Shown here in pieces: positions 26,523 through 35,637 of a stretch of 46,689 nucleotides of DNA. A model generated the notes under the pieces. That model was not told the origin of the DNA and ran no database searches. It was given only the letters and a program-made list of their open reading frames with translations. Both the position numbers and the translations under genes were made by a program. Positions within the stretch are counted from its first letter, which is position 1. Every line of letters starts with the position of its first letter. The DNA comes from Planctomycetota bacterium (GTDB lineage Bacteria > Planctomycetota > Phycisphaerae > Sedimentisphaerales > Anaerobacaceae): NCBI GenBank assembly GCA_019456145.1, contig VRUL01000008.1:124438-171126 (forward strand), written 5' to 3'.

Positions 26523-28222
26523 GTGAATCTCAGACGGATGGGCCTGCCAGCCAGGGAACTGACGTCCGTGTTGCCCTGCCAGCGGCCCCGCTTAAATGTA
26601 GTGCCCCCCCAGGAAGCCGGTACGCGGATATAGTTGCCGGTGATCTCGTCAGCCTCCGCTTGGGCAAACCCATCTATGGGCTTGCCGGTTTCGTCCTGAA
26701 TCTCGACCTGTACCGTCCCGCCTGCGCCGGTGGCGACGTTGAGTTCTAGTTTGCTGCCTGAGAAAACCAGCGGCTTGGTGGTCAGTTCGCCGCTGGTGTA
26801 GGCCGCGTCGGCCGAGATGAATCCATCCAACCGCAATAACGCCCTGCCCACCCCGCGCTCGTTCTCGACATGGTGGAACTCCGCGTGATTTCGGCTGAAG
26901 GCTTCGAAGAAGAATACCAGGTCGTCACCCATGCGGTAGCAGGGCGACTTGGTGAATATCATTCCGCTCCAGAAAGTCCCCTGCGGCCCCAGACGAATGA
27001 AGGGTTTGCGGCCGGGAGCCCGGTGCCAATTGATGCCGTCTCGACTGGTTGCAAGTTGAATATCAACCTTAGCAGGAATCTGGATGAGCTTGCCCGAACC
27101 GTCCGGGTCCGGGTCTGGCATCGCTTTCCAATGCCCGAATGCTGACAGCATCGCTATGTAGACGTTGTGAGTTCCGGGGTACCGCAAAACTGGCCCGCTG
27201 TAGAAATCCACCCGGTTCGGCGCCGAATTGGCCTCGTCTATGTCGTCCGGAGCGATGACGACCGTTTCCTTGCTCCAGTTGACAAAGTCGTCGGAGATCG
27301 ATCTGCCCACTCTGAGCAGTCTCCCGTGCCAGGCGAGCTTCTCCTTGCCGTATTCTTTATGAAAGTATTCGACCTGCCTTGGGTCATCCATCGTCTTTAT
27401 CCGGGTGTAGGCGACATACTTGCCGATGCGATCGTCCCAAAATGGGGCAAAAGGTCCGTCCCCGCTGGTTCCAAGTTTCTTCAGGCTTTTCGTTTTCCAG
27501 TGGATCCCATCTGGGGAACAAAACCCGTACTTGCCCTTGGGCAATCTCCCCCTGCGCTTGGCTTTTCCCGTCGGCGGCTTTATGGTCAAGGCCATCTTGA
27601 ATTTTTCCTCGGGTATTTTGGCCGTCGGATCCATGAATATCGCCCACACTACCAGCTCCGGATAGTAATCCCTGAGATCGTTGGTGGAAACAAGGTCGTC
27701 TTTTTGCTGTCCTTCCCACTTCCATTTCCACAGACCCGGATCGGGCTTAACCCAATGGATACCGTCCTTCGACTCGATATAGGGTGTTGTGACGTGCATT
27801 CGCGGATCTGGTCCATGATCGGAGTACTGACCCATAACCCTCTCATGGTGGTACATGCGAAAGGTGTCACCGACTTTCAGCACGAATCCCGAGTCTTGCA
27901 GGGCAACGCCTTTTTCGCCCGGCCGCCATGGCTTGTCATACTCCATCAACCGTTCACCGGTCGCGTAAGCTTCATTCATGGTCATGGCCACATTCCGCAT
28001 GGACTCCACCAGGTATTCGTCTCTCCCATCAGTCGCCCAGGGGCCGACGAACAACTGTTTGTCGGAACCTACGTCGATCGCTCCGGCCGATGCCGAACCC
28101 GTCCAGGCGAAAAGCACCACGGCCGGCAGCATCAATATAACCGTGCACAAATATGCGGCCCGGGCCTGAAACCTAAACGATACTAACTGCAACACAAGTG
28201 TTGTTTCTTGTTTTTCTAACAT
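26480..28222 (-). CDS. Secreted five-bladed propeller protein, GH32/GH43-like fold, paralogue B
   Basis: 580 residues from the ATG at 28222, which has GTGGAGAATGT upstream; the frame is open to 28399 but that extension has no signal features. The signal segment is AAYLCTVILMLPAVVLFAWTGSASA. The mature start IDVGSDKQLFVGPW, repeats such as YIESKDGIHWVKP, FCSPDGIHWKT and ATSRDGINWHRAPGRKPF, and the end MRDCKLYAFQF parallel paralogue A throughout, so this is a tandem gene duplication. The role is probably hydrolysis or binding of an extracellular glycan. The two genes are 20 bases apart and very likely one transcription unit. Confidence 0.75.
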   Translation of the reverse strand: MLEKQETTLVLQLVSFRFQARAAYLCTVILMLPAVVLFAWTGSASAGAIDVGSDKQLFVGPWATDGRDEYLVESMRNVAMTMNEAYATGERLMEYDKPWRPGEKGVALQDSGFVLKVGDTFRMYHHERVMGQYSDHGPDPRMHVTTPYIESKDGIHWVKPDPGLWKWKWEGQQKDDLVSTNDLRDYYPELVVWAIFMDPTAKIPEEKFKMALTIKPPTGKAKRRGRLPKGKYGFCSPDGIHWKTKSLKKLGTSGDGPFAPFWDDRIGKYVAYTRIKTMDDPRQVEYFHKEYGKEKLAWHGRLLRVGRSISDDFVNWSKETVVIAPDDIDEANSAPNRVDFYSGPVLRYPGTHNVYIAMLSAFGHWKAMPDPDPDGSGKLIQIPAKVDIQLATSRDGINWHRAPGRKPFIRLGPQGTFWSGMIFTKSPCYRMGDDLVFFFEAFSRNHAEFHHVENERGVGRALLRLDGFISADAAYTSGELTTKPLVFSGSKLELNVATGAGGTVQVEIQDETGKPIDGFAQAEADEITGNYIRVPASWGGTTFKRGRWQGNTDVSSLAGRPIRLRFTMRDCKLYAFQFIE

Positions 28223-28438
28223 ACATTCTCCACGAAGCGCGAGGTTGTCGCCATTTTGGCTGAAGCTGCAAGCCTCGCTACGAATTGTCATGACACTGGT
28301 TCCCAGTCTACTCGTGCGATTCTTATTCTTGGCCTGATTTCCATCACTGCCTCTGTCCGGGTTTAGGACAAGCACTCGGTCACCTGGATCAACTACCATA
28401 ATCCGAGATTCCCCAGATAACCTTGCCCGACTACGCGT

Positions 28439-28711
28439 CTATCCGAAATTGTAGTGCTTCGTTACAGCTTCGGTGATCTGCCACGTGCACTCCAGGTCTA
28501 CGGGAAAAACCACAAGGTCGCCGGCGGCGAAATTTACCGAGTCTGTGCCGTCCGTAACCGTAACCTTGCCTTCTAACAAAAGGCAGGTTTCTTTCTCTGT
28601 GTATGCCCAGTCGAAGGTGCTGGGTTCGCACTTCCAGATTGGCCAGACCTTGCAGCCTTCCGCTTCTTCATCGGACGGCTTTTTGACAATCACATCTTTT
28701 ACGCTTGGCAT
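28439..28711 (-). CDS. Small cupin-domain protein
   Basis: A 90-residue single-domain cupin of the DUF861/Cupin_3 type: ETCLLLEGKVTVTDG followed by VNFAAGDLVVFPVDLECTWQI are the two cupin motifs. AAAGGAGC precedes the ATG. A TATAAT lies on the minus strand at 28755-28750. No signal peptide is present, so it is cytoplasmic. It is divergent from the HD-domain gene. Family members have diverse roles (small-molecule binding, ureidoglycolate-like hydrolysis), and none can be assigned here. Confidence 0.85.
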   Translation of the reverse strand: MPSVKDVIVKKPSDEEAEGCKVWPIWKCEPSTFDWAYTEKETCLLLEGKVTVTDGTDSVNFAAGDLVVFPVDLECTWQITEAVTKHYNFG

Positions 28712-28845
28712 TTTCTTTTGCTCCTTTGACTATTATCGATTTAGGCTGTATTATACAACAGCGAGCATATTTGGGAATACGGAATAGGAATTTTTTTGAA
28801 ACTCGGTGCTGGGCGTTTTTATTGTTATCGCCAGGTCTGGACGTT

Positions 28846-29655
28846 ATGGAGCAAGGGCAGCTTAAGAAATTCAGGATGTGGTTTGATGATTATGTGGCCG
28901 GATCTTATGGCAAAAATAAGTTCGTAAATGCCAATTTAAAGCGGAAAGAAGACCACACTCGGAGGACCTGCGAAGAGGCGCTGTATTTGGCTAAAGAGCT
29001 GCGTTTCTCGGCCAATCAAACCCGGATTGCTGAGGTGATAGCGATTTTTCACGATATCGGCCGATTCGAGCAGTTTGTCTTGTACCTGACATATAATGAC
29101 CCACAAAGCGTAAACCATTGCCTGCTCGGCCTGGAGGTTCTCCGCAAAACTAAGACCCTTGAGGATATAGATCACTCCGAAAGGCAACTGATAGAAAAAG
29201 CGATTGAATATCACGGCTTAAGAGAGCTGCCCCAGGATTTGGAAGGCGATTGTCTGCTGTTTTCAAAATTGATTCGTGACGCCGATAAGATAGATGCACT
29301 CTATTCGATGACGGATTGCTACAGGCAGTACGCCGACGATCCCCAGGGCTTTGATCTGGAGCTGGAGCTTCCCGATGAGCCGGGGTGTTCGGCGGAAGTC
29401 ATTGAAGGGCTTCTAAATGAAAGGTGCGTGGATTATAGGGAACTGAAGACCTTGAATGATATGAAGCTTTGCCTGCTTGGATGGGTTTATGACGTGAATT
29501 TTGTCCCGACCCTCAAACGCATAAAGCAGCGCAGGCTTCTCGAGATGATGATTGACTTTTTGCCGAAAACTAAAGATATTGAAACAGTCAAAAAAAAGAT
29601 ATTTGAGTATGTTGATTTTAGAATAAGTCAGGGAACAACTAACAAGGAGAAGTAA
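28846..29655 (+). CDS. HD-domain metal-dependent phosphohydrolase
   Basis: 269 residues from the ATG at 28846, where the conserved protein seems to begin (MEQGQLKKFRMWFDDYV); the frame is open from 28705 but that part looks non-coding. HD motifs are visible: H in KEDHTRRT, FHDIGRFEQF, and D in LIRDADKIDALY. The substrate is probably a nucleotide or phosphorylated metabolite. The stop codon is one base before the purC start, so the two are co-transcribed and this enzyme may act near purine metabolism. Confidence 0.8.
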   Translation: MEQGQLKKFRMWFDDYVAGSYGKNKFVNANLKRKEDHTRRTCEEALYLAKELRFSANQTRIAEVIAIFHDIGRFEQFVLYLTYNDPQSVNHCLLGLEVLRKTKTLEDIDHSERQLIEKAIEYHGLRELPQDLEGDCLLFSKLIRDADKIDALYSMTDCYRQYADDPQGFDLELELPDEPGCSAEVIEGLLNERCVDYRELKTLNDMKLCLLGWVYDVNFVPTLKRIKQRRLLEMMIDFLPKTKDIETVKKKIFEYVDFRISQGTTNKEK

Positions 29656-29656
29656 G

Positions 29657-30574
29657 ATGAAGGAAGGCATTATAATGGAAACGGTATTACAGACAAATAT
29701 TGCAGGTATGGAGCCGAGCCGGGGCAAGGTACGCGACATATACGACTTGGGCGATAAGCTCCTCATTGTGGCCACCGACAGGATTAGCGCTTTCGACGTG
29801 ATTATGGCCAACGGCATACCCTGTAAAGGAATAATTTTGACGCAGATTTCACGCTTCTGGTTCGATTTTCTAAGCGGAGAGGTTGAACATCATCTGATTA
29901 GTGATGATATAAAGAGTTTCCCCGAGCCGTTTTGCAATCACGCCGAGCAGTTGGCCGGGCGTAGTATGCTGGTCAAAAAGGGCGAGGTTCTACCCATAGA
30001 GTGCGTCGTGCGCGGCTACCTGGCAGGCTCGGGCTGGGCCGAATATAAGGATAGCGGCACAGTCTGTGGACAGAAGCTGCCCGCCGGATTAACACAGTGC
30101 CAGAAGCTCCCCGAGCTCATTTTTACACCGGCCACAAAAGCCGAGAGAGGTGAGCACGATGAGAATATCAGCTTTGAGCGGTCCGTGCAAATTATCGGCC
30201 AGGAGTCAGCCACTTACGTAAGGGACGAGAGCATAGAGATTTTCAAAAAGGCAAGCGCCTATGCTGAAAGCAAAGGCATCATCCTCTCCGACACGAAATT
30301 TGAATGGGGCGTTGTTGAGGGCAAAATTATTCTGGTCGATGAGGTCTTGACCCCGGACTCTTCGCGGTTCTGGCCCGCCGACAAATATGAAGCCGGCAGG
30401 GACCAGGAAAGTTTCGATAAGCAGTTTGTTCGAAATTACCTCGAGAGTATAAATTTCGACAAGTCGGGCCCCGGCGTCGAGCTGCCCGATGATATCAGGC
30501 AAAAGACCAGCGCTAAGTACATCGAAGCTTACGAGCAACTGACCGGAAGGAAGTTTCAAAAAGATGCTAACTGA
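29657..30574 (+). CDS. purC: Phosphoribosylaminoimidazole-succinocarboxamide synthase
   Basis: A 305-residue SAICAR synthase, which joins CAIR and aspartate with ATP in de novo purine synthesis. Diagnostic motifs are GKVRDIYDLGDKLLIVATDRISAFD near the start, LPIECVVRGYLAGSGWAEY, TPATKAERGEHDENIS, and LVDEVLTPDSSRFWPADKYEAG. AAGGAGA lies 7 bases before the ATG. The length corresponds to the longer, eukaryote-like form also found in many bacteria. The gene is directly downstream of the HD phosphohydrolase. Confidence 0.97.
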   Translation: MKEGIIMETVLQTNIAGMEPSRGKVRDIYDLGDKLLIVATDRISAFDVIMANGIPCKGIILTQISRFWFDFLSGEVEHHLISDDIKSFPEPFCNHAEQLAGRSMLVKKGEVLPIECVVRGYLAGSGWAEYKDSGTVCGQKLPAGLTQCQKLPELIFTPATKAERGEHDENISFERSVQIIGQESATYVRDESIEIFKKASAYAESKGIILSDTKFEWGVVEGKIILVDEVLTPDSSRFWPADKYEAGRDQESFDKQFVRNYLESINFDKSGPGVELPDDIRQKTSAKYIEAYEQLTGRKFQKDAN

Positions 30575-30725
30575 AGGGGCGAGACTTGTGGGTGAGCTGC
30601 AAAAGTTAAAATTTCCCAGCTATATCGACCGGCATGTTTGGATTCAACGCCGGGATAAGGTGAAGGACCGTTACATTCCGAGGCCAAAAGGATGTTTGAG
30701 CCATTACCGTCTGAGTTTGTAAGAG

Positions 30726-32690
30726 ATGAATAAACCACTTCATAAGAACATATCTCTCCTGATATATGGTTTTCTGGTCGTAGCAACTCTTGCGGCGTAT
30801 TGGCCGGTCCTCAACCACGAATTTGTCAAGTACGATGATGATAAGTACGTCACTGAGAATCCACACGTCAAGCGTGGATTAACTTATGAGTCGGTCATCT
30901 GGGCCTTTACGAAGCCTCATTTCCATATGTGGCACCCGCTGACCTCGCTGACCCACTTACTGGACTATCACCTTTTTGGATTAAATCCAACCTGGCACCA
31001 TTTGACCAGTCTGCTCTTTCACCTGGCAAGTACGCTCCTGCTCTTTGGTATCTTGAAAAGGATTACAGGCTCGATTTGGCCCAGCGCTTTTGTCGCTGCC
31101 GCTTTTGCCCTGCATCCTTTAAATGTCGAGTCCGTGGCCTGGGTGGCTGAGCGTAAGAATGTTTTGAGCACCTTTTTCTGGATGCTGACAATAGCCGCCT
31201 ATATTCGATACGCTAAGTGCCCCGGTGTTGGGAGGTACTTGCTTGTGGTTGTGGTTTTTGCCCTGGCAACTTTGACCAAGCCGATGGTAGTGACTTTACC
31301 GTTTGCGTTACTTCTGCTGGATTATTGGCCCCTGGGCCGTCTTCAATTGAAACGTCTAAACAAAGAGCAGGATTCATCCCTGACTGAATCAGCGCAGGTT
31401 GCTCGTAAGGGAGTGTCGGTATGGCGTTTGCTCGTTGAAAAGATTCCCTTGTTTGTCCTTGTCGGAGCTTTGAGCGCGGTCACATTTATTGCTCAGCAAA
31501 AAGGTGGAGTCATGTCCGGCTGGCACAATGTCCCTCTAAAATACCGAGTTGCAAACGCTCTGGTTTCTTACGTCACTTATATTTCAAAAATGATATGGCC
31601 CGGCCGGCTGGCGGTATTTTACCCGCATCCTTTGAATAAATTGCCTGTGTGGCAGGTAGTAGCCTCGGCATTCTTGCTGCTGGCTATAACCGTTGCTGTG
31701 ATCTGGTTGGCTCGAAGCCGTAAATACCTTCCTGTAGGCTGGCTCTGGTATTTGGGCACTCTTGTACCTGTTATTGGCCTGGTTCAGGTCGGCTCCCAGG
31801 CTATGGCAGACAGATATACATACCTGCCGTTCATAGGACTGTTTATTATGATTGCCTGGGGCTTGCGAGAGTTGTCAGCAAACTGGCGGTACCGAAGAAT
31901 TGCACTTGGTGCTTCAGCGCTGGCTGTTCTTTTGGCTTTGTCGATATGCACCCGTCTTCAACTGCGCCATTGGCGAAATAACAAGGCCCTTTTTGAACAT
32001 GCAATCAGTGTCACCGGTGACAACTTCGTTATGAATAATAATTATGCCAACATTCTAAAAGAAATTGGACAAGTCGAAAAGGCAATTGACCATTTTTACA
32101 AAGCACTGCGAATCAGGCCGAATTCTCCTGAGATTTATAACAACCTGGGCAATGCTTTTCGTAGGCTCGACAGATTTGATGATGCTATTGAGTGTTACAA
32201 CAATGCCCTGAAACTGCAACCCGGCTTTCCTCAGGCACACTATAATCTGGCCGTTGTGCTGAGCAGGCAGGGAAAAAGTGATGAAGCTGTCGCAGAATAT
32301 TGTCTGGCACTGAAATTTAGGCCCGATGATGTCGAAACACTAAGCAACCTGGGCCTTGTTTTGGCCCAAAAGGGCCACTTTCAAGAGGCTGTTGAATATT
32401 ATAAAAAAGCGATTGAGCTTGAGCCGGACAACATAATTGCCCATGGCCGATTCGGATTAACGCTGGCCGCCCTTAACAGGCCCGATGAAGCTATCGAGCA
32501 GTTTAAGATTGTCCTCGAAGCCTCTCCCGATGATATCGAAATGCACTGCAACATGGGTATTCTTTTGGATAGACAGGGCAAAACAGACAAGGCAGTAGAG
32601 GCATTTCGACGGGCCCTGCAAATCGATCCTGACTATAAAAAAGCTCAGGGGCTCTTGAATGCTGCGTTATCAAAACAGAAAAATCGATAA
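30726..32690 (+). CDS. Multi-pass membrane protein with C-terminal TPR repeats (TMTC/PMT-like)
   Basis: A 654-residue protein. The N-terminal two thirds has about ten membrane segments and the conserved loops of TMTC/dolichyl-mannosyltransferase-like proteins: VKYDDDKYVTENPHV, HMWHPLTSLTHLLDY, and LHPLNVESVAWVAERKNVLS. From about residue 430 there are at least six TPR repeats (SPEIYNNLGNAFRRLDRFDDAIECY and similar). Family knowledge suggests a GT-C type glycosyltransferase using a lipid-linked sugar, with TPRs binding the acceptor protein; activity is unproven. The ribosome-binding site is weak. Confidence 0.8.
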   Translation: MNKPLHKNISLLIYGFLVVATLAAYWPVLNHEFVKYDDDKYVTENPHVKRGLTYESVIWAFTKPHFHMWHPLTSLTHLLDYHLFGLNPTWHHLTSLLFHLASTLLLFGILKRITGSIWPSAFVAAAFALHPLNVESVAWVAERKNVLSTFFWMLTIAAYIRYAKCPGVGRYLLVVVVFALATLTKPMVVTLPFALLLLDYWPLGRLQLKRLNKEQDSSLTESAQVARKGVSVWRLLVEKIPLFVLVGALSAVTFIAQQKGGVMSGWHNVPLKYRVANALVSYVTYISKMIWPGRLAVFYPHPLNKLPVWQVVASAFLLLAITVAVIWLARSRKYLPVGWLWYLGTLVPVIGLVQVGSQAMADRYTYLPFIGLFIMIAWGLRELSANWRYRRIALGASALAVLLALSICTRLQLRHWRNNKALFEHAISVTGDNFVMNNNYANILKEIGQVEKAIDHFYKALRIRPNSPEIYNNLGNAFRRLDRFDDAIECYNNALKLQPGFPQAHYNLAVVLSRQGKSDEAVAEYCLALKFRPDDVETLSNLGLVLAQKGHFQEAVEYYKKAIELEPDNIIAHGRFGLTLAALNRPDEAIEQFKIVLEASPDDIEMHCNMGILLDRQGKTDKAVEAFRRALQIDPDYKKAQGLLNAALSKQKNR

Positions 32691-32712
32691 GGAGACGTCG
32701 GTTCGTTAAAAC

Positions 32713-33891
32713 TTGGAAAAAAGACTCGACACATTTCGATGGATGCAGCTATTAGTCCTTGCCGGGGTTCATTTCCTGGTAGACTTGTTCGGCGGTATGC
32801 TGCCTGCTATTTTGCCTGCAATCAAGGCCGAATTTGTATTAAGCCTGTCCCTGGGCGGTATTCTTTTGGTCGTGATGCATCTGACCAGCAACGGCGTTCA
32901 GGCACTTACCGGTCATATGCGTGCTCGCAGGCGATACCCTCTCTTTATGTATCTTGGGCTGATATTGGCCCCGGGTATTTGCCTGCTGGGCGTGCTGCCT
33001 CGGTCAGGCGGTGCCTTTGCCGCGATGCTTATCTTAGCTGCGGTCAGCGGATGCGGGATAGCAATCGTCCATCCCGAAGCCCTGCGGGCTGTTCACAGGC
33101 TTAAGACGATTCCACCGTCGGTCAGCACTGCGGTTTTTATGGCAGGCGGCTTTCTCGGATACGCAAGCGGCGGAGCGATCTCCACTATTCTTGTCTCAAG
33201 GTTTGGTTTTCAGGGTTTATATCCTCTGGTTCTTTGTCCCGTTGTTGGCATTTTGATGGTCATATTCCTGAAAATCCGCATGGCCGTTGAGCCGGAAAGC
33301 TTTAGTACAAATAACGCGGCTAATCCTGAAAACCGATTGCCTTTCTGGCTTTTATATGCTATGGCTATGCCCGCAACTGTCTCTACCCTCTTTCTTGCTT
33401 CGCTTCTGCCGATGGTACTAAATGACCTTGGTTTTAAGCTTACTTTCGGGGGATTCTCCGTAACGATGTTCGGTCTCGGAGGGACCGTGGGCGTGTTTGT
33501 GTGGGTAGGTATCGCTCACAGGAAAGGCGAGCTTCTATGTTCGATTGTCGCTTTTTTTCTCGCGGTCCCTTTTCTGGTGACATACCTGGTATTGATAGAA
33601 AATAAAATGGCTATATGGTTGCTGTTTGGCCTGGGTTTTTGCTCAATCTCAGCTTACATATTGATGATTACCCTCGCCAGGGCCGCAACCGGCCCCAACC
33701 TCGGACGGCGAATGGGATTTATTGCAGGGGGTACGTGGGCGCTGGCAAATATTGTTTTTATGGCCCACCTGCCTGCCGCACAATATTTTGGCCCTGAAGC
33801 CATCTTGAAATTTACGCCTGCCGGTTATGTGCTTTCAGCGGTTTTTGGACTTTTCATTATGTTCAGGGCCCGCAGGCAGGTGAAAAAATAA
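32713..33891 (+). CDS. MFS transporter, Fsr (fosmidomycin resistance)-like
   Basis: A 392-residue, roughly 12-segment transporter. AGVHFLVDLFGGMLPAILPAIKAEF at the N-terminus and the absence of long loops resemble the Fsr-type branch of the major facilitator superfamily. An in-frame stop at 32707 means translation begins at the TTG at 32713 or the ATG at 32743. GGAGA at 32692-32696 is rather far from either. It follows the TPR gene by about 20 bases, so the genes are likely co-transcribed. The substrate is unknown. Confidence 0.8.
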   Translation: MEKRLDTFRWMQLLVLAGVHFLVDLFGGMLPAILPAIKAEFVLSLSLGGILLVVMHLTSNGVQALTGHMRARRRYPLFMYLGLILAPGICLLGVLPRSGGAFAAMLILAAVSGCGIAIVHPEALRAVHRLKTIPPSVSTAVFMAGGFLGYASGGAISTILVSRFGFQGLYPLVLCPVVGILMVIFLKIRMAVEPESFSTNNAANPENRLPFWLLYAMAMPATVSTLFLASLLPMVLNDLGFKLTFGGFSVTMFGLGGTVGVFVWVGIAHRKGELLCSIVAFFLAVPFLVTYLVLIENKMAIWLLFGLGFCSISAYILMITLARAATGPNLGRRMGFIAGGTWALANIVFMAHLPAAQYFGPEAILKFTPAGYVLSAVFGLFIMFRARRQVKK

Positions 33892-34019
33892 CCGGCAAAT
33901 AGCCATAGATACACTTCTCGAAAAAGCATTTCAGTTGTTTCCCAAAAAAACGTATCCAGTGGTGTTTTTTTTAACGGAAACTTTTACACAAATTCTGTTC
34001 CGGCCTGTTATTATTAAAT

Positions 34020-34048
34020 GGAAACTGAACATGTTCAGATTTTATAAA
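34020..34048 (+). promoter_or_regulatory. Candidate promoter of sigma unit 1
   Basis: GGAAAC (34020-34025), an ECF-type -35, is followed after 17 bases by TATAAA (34043-34048), 21 bases before the start codon. A second GGAAAC lies at 33976. The spacer is filled by a perfect palindrome. Confidence 0.4.
34025..34038. promoter_or_regulatory. Perfect 14-base palindrome in the promoter of sigma unit 1
   Basis: CTGAACATGTTCAG is fully self-complementary and lies between the candidate -35 and -10. It looks like a repressor site. The half-site spacing differs from the Gram-positive LexA consensus, so the regulator is unknown. Confidence 0.5.
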
Positions 34049-34069
34049 AGGTTAGTTAGAGTGTAGGAA

Positions 34070-34573
34070 ATGAAGCATTCAAAGCGAGCCGAAATCTTTA
34101 GACAGGCAAAAGCCGACTATATTGATTTCCTGGCTTCGGTGCTCTGGAAGCTCACCGGTGACAGGGAGCTTTTCACTGAGGCGATGCAGTATTCGCTCTT
34201 GGGAATGTGGCAGCACGCCGAGAAGCTCAACGGCAAAAAGGCAGGTTCTTACATCTACAGGATTGCCCTGTCTGCAAATTCCCGGGCCTGGCGAAACAGG
34301 ATCGGCAAAGATGGCCAAATCAGCAAAGACCGAATCGGAGTCGAAGAAGGCCCGGACCGGAAAGTCAGCGACAACGAATTGGCCGCTAAAGTAAGACAAG
34401 CCGTAGCTAAGCTCCCGGCCAAACAGGCAAAGGCGATAGTGATGCGATATTTCGAGCAGCAAGGTTACGATGCCGTCGCTGAGAAATTGAACTGTACCCA
34501 GGCAGGTGCAAGGTCGCACGTGTCCAAGGCGATTGCGACTTTGAAAAGCAAGTTAGCGGCTTTGGCAGATTAG
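34070..34573 (+). CDS. ECF-type RNA polymerase sigma factor, unit 1
   Basis: A 167-residue sigma70-family protein. The first part (YIDFLASVLWKLTGDRELFTEAMQYSLLGMWQHAEKL) corresponds to region 2. The second (KVRQAVAKLPAKQAKAIVMRYFEQQGYDAVAEKLNCTQAGARSHVSKAIATLKSKL) is region 4 with its helix-turn-helix. It is shorter and more diverged in region 2 than the sigma factors of units 2 and 3. The partner membrane-protein gene begins 10 bases after its stop. Confidence 0.85.
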   Translation: MKHSKRAEIFRQAKADYIDFLASVLWKLTGDRELFTEAMQYSLLGMWQHAEKLNGKKAGSYIYRIALSANSRAWRNRIGKDGQISKDRIGVEEGPDRKVSDNELAAKVRQAVAKLPAKQAKAIVMRYFEQQGYDAVAEKLNCTQAGARSHVSKAIATLKSKLAALAD

Positions 34574-34583
34574 GAGAAATAAA

Positions 34584-35384
34584 ATGAAACCCGATAGTAT
34601 TGAAGAAATCCTCAAAAACTTAGGCACAGAAGATCTGCCCACCGAAGCGAGCCAAATCGCCCGGGACCTCTCGGAAGATTTCAGCAAGACTTTGAAGCGA
34701 ACAAAACAACATATTTTATGGGAGCATATCATGAAAAGCAGAATAACAAAACTAAAACTCGCCGCTGCGGCGGTGATAATTATCGCAGTGTTTATAGTCA
34801 TAGGTCAACTTGGCACTAATGGTTCATCTTTTCTCTGGGCGGATGTCGCCGAGAGCTTTGATTCGGTGCCGTTCGTCCATATAACAATATATATTGGCCA
34901 TGACACACCGGTCAAAACAAAGAGGATAGAAATATGGAAGTCCGTAGATTCACGAGTCAGGGTCCACGAAGGAAACACAGTATTCTTTGCAGATTTATCC
35001 AATGACAAAAATAAAATCACCATCGACCGATCTACAAAGAAACCTGTAAATGACGACGAAAACTTACCTCCGTTCATTTGGAGGTTATGTAGTAAGAAAG
35101 GACGATTTTCGCTGGATACCCTCACCAAAAGCTTTCCTTCCGATGTGGAGGGCATTATACCTCTTGAAACAGCCAAGACGGTAGCATCAAGTGACACCGT
35201 TCTTTTTCAGGCAAGGGCAAAGCATATAACACCAGAAGCACTCAAGATATGGGCTCTTCGAGATAGTAAACTACCCATTCGATTTTTTCTCCGTTCAGAA
35301 AAACGCTATGCCGATCTCTTCTTTGATTACTCTGTACAAAAGGACGCTGCTTTTTTTGATCCCGAGGCTTTCAGAAGTCAATAA
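34584..35384 (+). CDS. Membrane protein paired with sigma factor, unit 1 (putative anti-sigma/LolA-like)
   Basis: 266 residues. Residues 1-49 form a charged, helical cytoplasmic segment (the putative sigma-binding part). Then comes IMKSRITKLKLAAAA, a single membrane segment (about 58-75), and an outside domain starting FLWADVAESFDSVPFVH that resembles LolA-like lipoprotein-carrier folds. AGGAGA precedes the start. An internal GGGAG site lies 6 bases before the ATG of residue 50 (34731), so a second product starting at the membrane segment is possible. The same layout is repeated in units 2 and 3. Confidence 0.7.
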   Translation: MKPDSIEEILKNLGTEDLPTEASQIARDLSEDFSKTLKRTKQHILWEHIMKSRITKLKLAAAAVIIIAVFIVIGQLGTNGSSFLWADVAESFDSVPFVHITIYIGHDTPVKTKRIEIWKSVDSRVRVHEGNTVFFADLSNDKNKITIDRSTKKPVNDDENLPPFIWRLCSKKGRFSLDTLTKSFPSDVEGIIPLETAKTVASSDTVLFQARAKHITPEALKIWALRDSKLPIRFFLRSEKRYADLFFDYSVQKDAAFFDPEAFRSQ

Positions 35385-35474
35385 GCAGCATCGAAGAATA
35401 ATGACGACGAATTCTAAAAGGCCGGGCAGAGTAAAAATAATCTCTGACGGACTGTGAAGAAGTAACATGATAGT

Positions 35475-35490
35475 CCTCCTTCATTGGAGG
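35475..35490 (+). other. Small CCTCC/GGAGG hairpin before the unit 1 terminator
   Basis: CCTCC and GGAGG flank a 6-base loop directly upstream of the terminator. The CCTCC arm is the anti-Shine-Dalgarno sequence. It may be just an extra stem of the transcript end. Confidence 0.35.
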
Positions 35491-35499
35491 GCGAAAACA

Positions 35500-35528
35500 G
35501 GTCGGGCTCGTTTAGCTCGGCCTTTTTT
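35500..35528 (+). terminator. Intrinsic terminator of sigma unit 1
   Basis: A 9-base-pair stem (35500-35508 with 35514-35522, one G-T and one T-G wobble), loop CGTTT, then TTTTTT. It shares its loop, 3-prime arm and the following ATGCGC with the terminator of unit 2. Confidence 0.85.
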
Positions 35529-35637
35529 ATGCGCTTTTAAGGGCAAAATCGTTTTCTGGGGCTCGCAAAGCTAAATCTGGCAAAAAATATATATTTTGTT
35601 TAGACTAAAATCGCAGGCTTAGTCGTTTCAAGATGTG

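Noticed and set aside
27167..28186. Open frame of 339 codons on the plus strand
   Set aside because: It runs antisense to the propeller paralogue B, has no ribosome-binding site and no recognisable motif, and its composition is that of a reverse-strand shadow.
34025..34038. LexA (SOS) box
   Set aside because: GAAC and GTTC are only two bases apart, unlike the four of the Gram-positive LexA site, and the downstream gene is not a DNA-repair gene.
35584..35597. Palindrome AAAATATATATTTT as operator
   Set aside because: A purely AT palindrome in an AT-rich stretch is likely by chance.
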